Source: Bacteroidales bacterium (GTDB lineage Bacteria > Bacteroidota > Bacteroidia > Bacteroidales > F082). From it: a DNA stretch of 19,871 nt. Positions 14,533-19,871 of this stretch are shown one piece after another (position 1 is the first letter of the stretch; each line of letters starts with the position of its first letter). Below the pieces are notes generated by a model that saw nothing but the letters and a program-made list of their open reading frames with translations, was not told the origin of the DNA and searched no databases. The translations under genes were made by a program, and so were the position numbers. The stretch is taken from the NCBI GenBank assembly GCA_020853175.1, contig JADYZK010000200.1, forward strand, positions 1-19,871. Reading direction: 5' to 3'.

Positions 14533-14574
14533 AAAAGTCAGCAGCCTTCAAGTAAAAGGCAAAAATTTTAGTGT

Positions 14575-16248
14575 ATGAAAAAAACTTACTCCATCTTTTG
14601 CGAAAACACCCAAATCGAAAAAGACTATCCATTTGGAACTTCGTTAGCAGAAATTGCTGAAGATCAAAAGATTGACATTGGATACCCCATTTTAGGTGCC
14701 GTGGTGAACAACAAGCTGAAGGAGCTTTCGTATATGATTTACAAGCCCAAAACAGTCAATTTCATCAGTTTTCTGCATACCGACGGACAGCGGATGTACA
14801 TCAGATCGTTGTTAATGGTGATGTTTAAGGCAGCGCACGACCTGTATCCCCACCACAAATTAAAGGTGCAGCAATCGGTTTCGGGCGGAATGTATTGCGA
14901 ATTGGTGAACAATCACAATCCGGGCCCATGGGCGGAAATCGTTGTTCGCTTGCGTGAACGCATGAAAGAAATTATTGCACAAAACATTCCCTTTCAGCGC
15001 GACGAAATACGCACAGAAGAGGCGTTAAAGATCTTCGAGCGTTTCAACCTTTCTGATAAATGTACGCTCATGCGCACCCGTCGTCAGTTTTATAGTTCTG
15101 TTTATCAGCTTGATGATGTGGTCAATTATTTTTATGGATATCTGGTTCCCTCCACGGGCTACCTTCAACTTTTTGGATTGGAGCAATATCACCAAGGGAT
15201 GCTTTTGGTTATCCCAAAGAAAAACGACCCGAATCAGCTGGCAAAAGTGGTGGATCAGCCCAAGTTGTTTGAAATCTTTATGGAGTTTAAAGAATGGATA
15301 CAAATTATAGGCGTACCACATGTGGGTCAACTGAACGAAATGACACTGAATGGCCGAACAGGCGAGATCATTAAGGTGGCAGAGGCTCTGCAAGAAAAAA
15401 AATTGGCCTGCATTGCCGACATGGTAAAGCAAAAGGGTGATGACCTAAAAGTTGTTTTCGTTTCCGGACCCAGCTCATCGGGCAAGACCACTTTTGCCAA
15501 GCGTCTTTCCATTCAACTTATCGTCAATGGATTCAAACCGGAGGTAATATCTATGGATAACTATTTTATAGATAGAGAATTAACTCCAAGGGATGCAAAT
15601 GGAGATTTCGATTTTGAAAACCCATTGGCCATTGATCACCAATTCTTAAGCGATCAGCTAAATGCTCTTTTCTCAGGAAATGAAATTGATTTGCCCAAAT
15701 TTTCATTTGTTACCGGAAATCGTTTTTACGATGGCACCAAACTCAAGCTTCAAGAGAAAAGTATTTTGATCATTGAAGGCATCCATGCCCTGAATCCCAT
15801 CATGTCGCGCGATCTTCCATCCAATCGTTATATGAAAGTATATGTTTCTGCTTTAACTACCTTAAACATTGATTCCAACAATAGCATCCCAACCAACGAC
15901 AACCGCCTGATTAGACGCATCATACGCGACAGCCAATACAGAGGATACACGGCCCAAAACACCTTAGAACGCTGGCCGAGTGTACGTCGCGGCGAGGAAG
16001 AACACATATTTCCTTTTCAAGAAGAAGCCGATGTGATGTTCAACACCGCCCTTGTTTTCGAGCTCGGCGTGTTGCGTCGTTGGGCCGAGCCTTTGTTGCA
16101 TGAGGTGCCGCCTATCTCACCCCAATATACCGAAGCCGTGCGCTTACTGAAATTCCTTTCCTACATCATCCCCATCCCCGAAAAGGAAATTCCGCCCACG
16201 TCTATCCTGCGGGAGTTTCTTGAAGGAAGTAGTTTTGATTATTCGTAG
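14575..16248 (+). CDS. TGS/ThrRS-like domain fused to a uridine kinase-family (nucleoside kinase) domain
   Basis: A 557-residue cytoplasmic fusion. Residues 1-60 resemble a TGS domain (PFGTSLAEIAED), and about 60-200 the second additional domain of threonyl-tRNA synthetase (YPHHKLKVQQSVSGGMYCEL). From about 290 to 500 is a P-loop kinase of the uridine kinase/phosphoribulokinase family: Walker A GPSSSGKTTF from Gly298 (Lys304), then ISMDNYFIDRE, and SILIIEGIHALNP as the Walker B-like strand. The fusion is a known arrangement in Bacteroidota and several anaerobes and is usually annotated as nucleoside kinase; the natural substrate is not established, uridine/cytidine phosphorylation being inferred from the family. 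There is no aminoacylation catalytic domain, so it is not a ThrRS. The ATG at 14575 is where the TGS similarity begins. Confidence 0.88.
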   Translation: MKKTYSIFCENTQIEKDYPFGTSLAEIAEDQKIDIGYPILGAVVNNKLKELSYMIYKPKTVNFISFLHTDGQRMYIRSLLMVMFKAAHDLYPHHKLKVQQSVSGGMYCELVNNHNPGPWAEIVVRLRERMKEIIAQNIPFQRDEIRTEEALKIFERFNLSDKCTLMRTRRQFYSSVYQLDDVVNYFYGYLVPSTGYLQLFGLEQYHQGMLLVIPKKNDPNQLAKVVDQPKLFEIFMEFKEWIQIIGVPHVGQLNEMTLNGRTGEIIKVAEALQEKKLACIADMVKQKGDDLKVVFVSGPSSSGKTTFAKRLSIQLIVNGFKPEVISMDNYFIDRELTPRDANGDFDFENPLAIDHQFLSDQLNALFSGNEIDLPKFSFVTGNRFYDGTKLKLQEKSILIIEGIHALNPIMSRDLPSNRYMKVYVSALTTLNIDSNNSIPTNDNRLIRRIIRDSQYRGYTAQNTLERWPSVRRGEEEHIFPFQEEADVMFNTALVFELGVLRRWAEPLLHEVPPISPQYTEAVRLLKFLSYIIPIPEKEIPPTSILREFLEGSSFDYS

Positions 16249-16336
16249 GAAGGTTATTTGTCGAAGATTACTTTTTACCGTGGATTCAGGTTGGCCTGTA
16301 ACACATTCTCCTCATCACAAAGCATCAAAATGATAT

Positions 16337-16371
16337 TTTGGTACTTCGATACGTAAATTCATTTACATTTG
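16337..16371 (+). promoter_or_regulatory. Candidate promoter of the sensor kinase gene
   Basis: TTTG (16337-16340) and TACATTTG (16364-16371) match the Bacteroidota -33 and -7 (TAnnTTTG) elements, 23 bases apart. The predicted start is a few bases downstream, about 10 bases before the ATG at 16388. Confidence 0.5.
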
Positions 16372-16387
16372 GCTATTCAAAAATGAA

Positions 16388-18394
16388 ATGAAGGTGAAAA
16401 GGTTAATCCAATTTTGTTTTTTCTTCGCTGTGATTTTTCAGGCCTTTTGGGCTATTGGCCAAAACTCAGCGCGTGAAAATGATTCTATTTTTGAGGTTCT
16501 TGCCAAATCCATTGTCACTAAAATGAATGTTGATCCCTCATCGGCCATACCTGATGCTGAGGCTTTTGTAACTTTTTCAGATACAAATAATTTCAATTAT
16601 CGGAAGGCGGCTGCTTATCAATCACGTCAGATTTTGGCGGCTTTGTATGGGCGAACCGGTCAGTTTGAAAAGGCGGTGGATTTGCATCAAACATGTCTAA
16701 AACTAAGCAAAGAGTACAAAAATGATGGTTACACGGCTGCCGGCTATTTTAATTTGGCGGTTGCTTTTTACCGCGAAGGTCATCAACTTTTAGGCCAACA
16801 ATACCTTGACACTGCCATGTTTTTTTATCAAAAAACGGAGAATATCACCGGATTGTTAAAGGGCTACTCCATGCAAATGGCCATCATGGCCGACCGCGAA
16901 GACTTTACTTCAATATTAGTCTATTCTGACAAAGCCCTCAAAATTGTAGATACGATAAAGCCCAAGCAAAAAATGCACGAGGACTATCTAAACGAGCTGA
17001 GAGCCGGATTTTATATCTCCCGTTCTAAGGCTTTTACCTTCATGAACCAAGATCAAGAAGCAATTGCACAACTAAATAAAGCATTAATTTTTGCAGAAAA
17101 AAGTCATCTTACTCAAATGATACTTACCGCCAGCTTCAATTTGGCCAAAATTTATTTGAAGAAGGAAAAATGGAAAAACTTTGATATCCTCATCAGAAAA
17201 TCAATAAAGCTGGCCGAGGAAAAGAACGCACAAATGAACGTGCTGCAATTGAAGGAGTTGCAAGCTGAAAAAGAAGCAAAATCCGGCAACTCTTCTCTCG
17301 CGCTTCAGCTGTTGAAATCCATTGAAAAGGAGGTGAACCAACTCACTGATATTGATTTAAAAGCAAGCTTTAACCACACCATGTCCGAGGTTTTAATTCA
17401 AAAGGAAGACTATCGTAACGCGCTGAGGTACAACATTGTCTTTGATTCGTTGGCCGAGCTGATGATCGCTAAAGAAAACAATAGAATAGGTGAAGAACTC
17501 AGTCAAAAATTTAAACTTTCCGAAAAGGATTTAACCATTCATATCCTCACAAAAAATCAGGAACTTCAGCAACAACTGATCCTTGAAAAAGAACGAAGCA
17601 GAAGAAATTACATGTATTTATCAATAATACTTATTTTGGTTGTTTTATTGATCGTTTTTTTGTTGATAAAAATCTTTCAAAAAAACAAGGCCTTAGAAAA
17701 GCTCAATTACTTCCAAAAAAACGTGTTTACCGTGCTTTCACATGACATCAGAAACTACAGCAGTGCCATTCAAATAAGTCCTGATGTGACCATTAACCTA
17801 TTGGAGCGCAATGATATACTACAAGCAAAATTGCTTTTGAATGACATGCGTGGCAAACTCCAATCGCTGCATTTGAGCCTCAGCAACATCTTGCTTTGGG
17901 CTGCACCGCAAATAAAAGAAAATATTTTAGACAAAACAGCCCCTTTGTTATTGCCTTTGCAGCTGGAGCAAATGATTGAACCCTACCAAAGCATTGCGCA
18001 CAGCAACAATATCGAAATTCAATTGCTGCAATCAGATGCGCTCAACCTGCTTCTGCACAAGTCGGCGTTTGATGTGATTGTAAGAAACTCACTTTCCAAC
18101 GCCATCAAACACAGCAAAGCCAATCATATTACTTTTGATTATACAATAAAAAACAACTTTCTTCATCTTGAAATTACAGACAATGGTATTGGTTTAAAAG
18201 ATGAACTGATTGCACGTATGAATTCGGTCACAACAAAAAAACCAAAACCCAACGGCATTGAAGGCGGCTTCGGTTTGTGGCTGATCAGCTTTTATGCGCA
18301 GTTGGCCAAAATAAAAATCAATTATTCAAAACATGAAAAGCTCAATAAATTTGAGTTTATTTTTCCTATCCAACATAAGGATGAAAGAAGTTGA
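16388..18394 (+). CDS. TPR-containing sensor histidine kinase, orphan
   Basis: A 668-residue membrane sensor kinase. Signal-like N-terminus (LIQFCFFFAVIFQAFWAIG); a long helical region of tetratricopeptide-type repeats, probably periplasmic, from about 60 to 380 (QILAALYGRTGQFEKAVDLH, AGYFNLAVAFYREGHQLLGQ, QEAIAQLNKALIFAEK); a coiled-coil stretch; one membrane helix at about 409-429; then the kinase core. The H-box has His452 in TVLSHDIRNY, the N-box Asn571 in RNSLSNAIKHS, G1 Asp598 in DNGIGL and G2 GGFGLWL from Gly626, so it looks active. No response regulator lies next to it, and none is fused. TPR sensor kinases of this layout are common in Bacteroidota; the signal is unknown. The stop of an upstream overlapping ATG (16383) leaves 16388 as the start. 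Confidence 0.9.
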   Translation: MKVKRLIQFCFFFAVIFQAFWAIGQNSARENDSIFEVLAKSIVTKMNVDPSSAIPDAEAFVTFSDTNNFNYRKAAAYQSRQILAALYGRTGQFEKAVDLHQTCLKLSKEYKNDGYTAAGYFNLAVAFYREGHQLLGQQYLDTAMFFYQKTENITGLLKGYSMQMAIMADREDFTSILVYSDKALKIVDTIKPKQKMHEDYLNELRAGFYISRSKAFTFMNQDQEAIAQLNKALIFAEKSHLTQMILTASFNLAKIYLKKEKWKNFDILIRKSIKLAEEKNAQMNVLQLKELQAEKEAKSGNSSLALQLLKSIEKEVNQLTDIDLKASFNHTMSEVLIQKEDYRNALRYNIVFDSLAELMIAKENNRIGEELSQKFKLSEKDLTIHILTKNQELQQQLILEKERSRRNYMYLSIILILVVLLIVFLLIKIFQKNKALEKLNYFQKNVFTVLSHDIRNYSSAIQISPDVTINLLERNDILQAKLLLNDMRGKLQSLHLSLSNILLWAAPQIKENILDKTAPLLLPLQLEQMIEPYQSIAHSNNIEIQLLQSDALNLLLHKSAFDVIVRNSLSNAIKHSKANHITFDYTIKNNFLHLEITDNGIGLKDELIARMNSVTTKKPKPNGIEGGFGLWLISFYAQLAKIKINYSKHEKLNKFEFIFPIQHKDERS

Positions 18395-18475
18395 ATCCAT
18401 CCAACCTGAGGTTTTTATTGCATTAAAGTCAAACAGAAAAGAAATAGTATTTTTTATAAAGCAACATTCAATTTA

Positions 18476-19252
18476 TCAATACTTATTGAATCGTTTGCCG
18501 AAAGCATAGCTGATGTAGAAGTTGAGTAGAAAAACTTGGTTGCGGTCATCATCCATAATATTTACACTTTGTGGATACACATCGAGTGCTACCCCTATTT
18601 CGGCTGCACGTGTTGCTGTTCTTACTTCGCCAAATTCAAAGTTCAATCCCACTTTGGCATAAGCTCCCGGCACCAACCTGATTTCGTTCAACCCTTTAGA
18701 GAAAGGTGCTCTGCCATAAATATCATCCCAAGAATAGTTGTTTGAATTAAATTTGCTGGTAACAACTTCATAACTGACTTCACCGGAAGGCAGTTGTACG
18801 TAGTTGAACACAAAAAGATAATACGGTTTCTCGAAAGCCACGCTTGCCCCCACTTCATAAAGCCATCGCAGTTCAACACCGCCCCAATAAGGCTTTCGGT
18901 TGAGTAAATATTTATTAGAATAGGCAGCACGCAACACAAATACGGTGTTCAGCTTACCATAAATGTAGCGTTTGGAATTGTCCAAATAAGGATTGATGGT
19001 TTTTATTTCCTTTGGCGAACGCATGGTAACGGCCTCAAGGGCAAAGATGCGTGTGCGAAAAGAAGTGATATTTTTTCCTACCCGATATCCCAAACCAAAG
19101 CCATGCGAATGAGCAATGGCAACACCCGAACGCTCATGACTGAAGATGAGCATATTGTCTAGGGTGTCCGACAAAAGGTTGTTTTGCGCAACCGACGACA
19201 GTGTACACATCAACCCTGTAACGATCAACAAAAGATGTATTGTCTTTCGCAT
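18476..19252 (-). CDS. Exported protein, probable outer-membrane beta-barrel, function unknown
   Basis: 258 residues with a clear signal peptide (HLLLIVTGLMCTLSSVAQ, cleavage near residue 23). The mature part alternates hydrophobic and polar residues and is rich in Tyr, Phe and Gly (GFGLGYRVGK, LNTVFVLRAAYSNKY, AYAKVGLNFEFG, VFLLNFYISYAFGKRF), as expected for a small outer-membrane barrel. I do not recognise a named family beyond conserved Bacteroidota proteins of this type. It starts 49 bp after the stop of a 42-residue lipoprotein on the same strand, so the two may be co-transcribed. It is convergent with the sensor kinase, with about 80 bp between the stops and no strong terminator there. 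Confidence 0.75.
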   Translation of the reverse strand: MRKTIHLLLIVTGLMCTLSSVAQNNLLSDTLDNMLIFSHERSGVAIAHSHGFGLGYRVGKNITSFRTRIFALEAVTMRSPKEIKTINPYLDNSKRYIYGKLNTVFVLRAAYSNKYLLNRKPYWGGVELRWLYEVGASVAFEKPYYLFVFNYVQLPSGEVSYEVVTSKFNSNNYSWDDIYGRAPFSKGLNEIRLVPGAYAKVGLNFEFGEVRTATRAAEIGVALDVYPQSVNIMDDDRNQVFLLNFYISYAFGKRFNKY

Positions 19253-19301
19253 AAGACGCTGTGGGTTTAAGGTGAGGTTTCTATAAGCAAAAGCTTAACT
19301 A

Positions 19302-19430
19302 TCAATATTTTACTTCTTTTTGAAACTTCTGTGTTTCGCCATAAGCGGCACATTTGGCCGACGATTTACACGAAGTGAACAGCACAGCGCCGAAAAACAA
19401 CGCCAAGGCAAATGCAACTATCTTTTTCAT
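19302..19430 (-). CDS. Very small lipoprotein (42 residues)
   Basis: MKKIVAFALALFFGAVLFTSC ends in a lipobox with Cys21, then a mature part of 22 residues (CKSSAKCAAYGETQKFQKEV...) with a second cysteine at 27, ending KY. The ATG is at 19428-19430 and the TGA at 19302-19304. The signal peptide is textbook and the CAAYGE core is a pattern I associate with short Bacteroidota lipoproteins, so I take it as real although no function is known. It precedes the barrel-like gene on the same strand. Upstream on its promoter side is a tandem 7-base repeat (19462-19475). Confidence 0.75.
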   Translation of the reverse strand: MKKIVAFALALFFGAVLFTSCKSSAKCAAYGETQKFQKEVKY

Positions 19431-19461
19431 ATTTTTACAATTTCTTATGATTCACTAACAA

Positions 19462-19475
19462 CAAAGTACAAAGTA
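19462..19475. repeat. Tandem 7-base repeat in the lipoprotein/ung intergenic region
   Basis: CAAAGTACAAAGTA, two direct copies of CAAAGTA. On the minus strand this reads TACTTTGTACTTTG, close to the -7 pattern but with one base too few between TA and TTTG. It lies about 30-45 bases upstream of the lipoprotein ATG and may be part of its promoter. Confidence 0.3.
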
Positions 19476-19584
19476 AAAGGTTTTTCCTGTATGAAGGCAT
19501 CCCCAAACGAGAAAAATGCTTTTATGAACACCCAGTAACGGTCACAAATACTTGTATATTGTTATCAATCAAACTTTTAAAAAT

Positions 19585-19871
19585 ATGCTAATTGAAATTC
19601 ATCCCCAAATTGAAGAAAGTTGGCACCAAGCCCTTCAATCTGAATTTTCTGCTCCTTATTTCACCGCGCTGAAAACTTTTTTACGGGATGAAAAGAAACA
19701 ATACACCATTTATCCTCCCGGCAAATTGATCTTTAACGCCTTTAACCTTACGCCTTTACCAAAAGTTAAAGTAGTCATTCTCGGACAAGACCCTTATCAC
19801 GGGCCTGGTCAGGCGCATGGATTGTGTTTTTCGGTGCCACAAGGTACGCCACCACCGCCCAGCCTAAAAAA
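19585..19871 (+). CDS. ung: Uracil-DNA glycosylase, partial (3' end beyond window)
   Basis: The first 95 codons of a family 1 UDG, which cuts uracil from DNA at the start of base-excision repair. Visible motifs are the start [17 protein letters not shown], the segment [12 protein letters not shown], and the water-activating loop [23 protein letters not shown], in which Asp69 corresponds to E. coli Asp64. The PPPPSL segment that follows is also typical. The frame is open to the window edge. No clear ribosome binding site or -7 box precedes it; the upstream region is short, AT-rich and shared with the divergent lipoprotein. Confidence 0.95.
   Translation, partial: MLIEIHPQIEESWHQALQSEFSAPYFTALKTFLRDEKKQYTIYPPGKLIFNAFNLTPLPKVKVVILGQDPYHGPGQAHGLCFSVPQGTPPPPSLK

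Larger units (their letters stand above)
14150..14574. other. Divergent intergenic region between PNGase and nucleoside kinase-like genes
   Basis: About 425 bp, no gene seen. It holds a minus-strand promoter candidate for the PNGase operon (14285-14315), a plus-strand -7 element for the kinase gene (14439-14446), a terminator-like hairpin in the kinase leader (14497-14532), and a short palindrome AAGATAAATCTT at 14320-14331. That palindrome sits next to the presumed -33 side of the PNGase promoter and could be an operator. Confidence 0.6.

Noticed and set aside
14575-15200. Threonyl-tRNA synthetase
   Set aside because: Only TGS and editing-like segments are present; the aminoacylation core is replaced by a kinase domain.
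15025-15432. 135-codon minus-strand frame within the kinase fusion gene
   Set aside because: Antisense shadow of a conserved domain; no independent support.
18399-18415. AACC-TGA-GGTT followed by TTTTT after the sensor kinase as a terminator
   Set aside because: The stem has only four pairs with a three-base loop, too weak to call.

Overview
The window looks like a chromosomal piece of a Bacteroidota bacterium, probably an anaerobic or facultative environmental or gut-type member. The grounds are: several gene starts preceded by the Bacteroidota promoter -7 pattern TAnnTTTG with no obvious Shine-Dalgarno; many short lipoprotein or secretory signal peptides; a DsbD-like reductase; a Bacteroidota-style TGS/uridine-kinase fusion; a PNGase F homologue; an S9 peptidase like dipeptidyl peptidase 5; and a TPR-containing sensor kinase. 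No rRNA, tRNA, CRISPR array or intact insertion sequence was seen.

Layout. At the left edge, on the minus strand, are kal and kce (kce is cut by the edge), two steps of 3,5-diaminohexanoate lysine fermentation. A long intergenic stretch (about 1076-1732) follows, then on the plus strand tilS (tRNA-Ile lysidine synthase) and a large DsbD-like thiol reductase that ends at a strong terminator. Next comes a 49-residue YqaE/Pmp3-family membrane protein whose stop codon overlaps the start of a secreted, dockerin-like-domain-containing clan GH-A-type glycoside hydrolase. This is followed by an S9-family lipoprotein peptidase and a bidirectional terminator. Convergent to it on the minus strand is a two-gene unit, a PNGase F-like deglycosylase followed three bases later by a GH29 alpha-L-fucosidase. 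Beyond a divergent intergenic region (14150-14574) are a TGS/ThrRS-like/uridine-kinase fusion protein and a TPR sensor histidine kinase, both plus strand. The right end holds, on the minus strand, a 42-residue lipoprotein and an outer-membrane barrel-like protein, then the 5' part of ung.

How the genes may work together. The stretch from about 5.9 to 14.1 kb encodes four exported hydrolases: a glycoside hydrolase, a dipeptidyl/acylaminoacyl-type peptidase, an amidase that frees N-glycans from glycoproteins, and a fucosidase. Together with amino-acid (lysine) fermentation at the left edge this suggests a lifestyle that uses glycoprotein, with sugars and peptides both recovered. That link is inference: no SusC/SusD pair is present, and the four genes sit in at least three transcription units. 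The rest is housekeeping (tRNA modification, thiol redox, nucleoside salvage, DNA repair).
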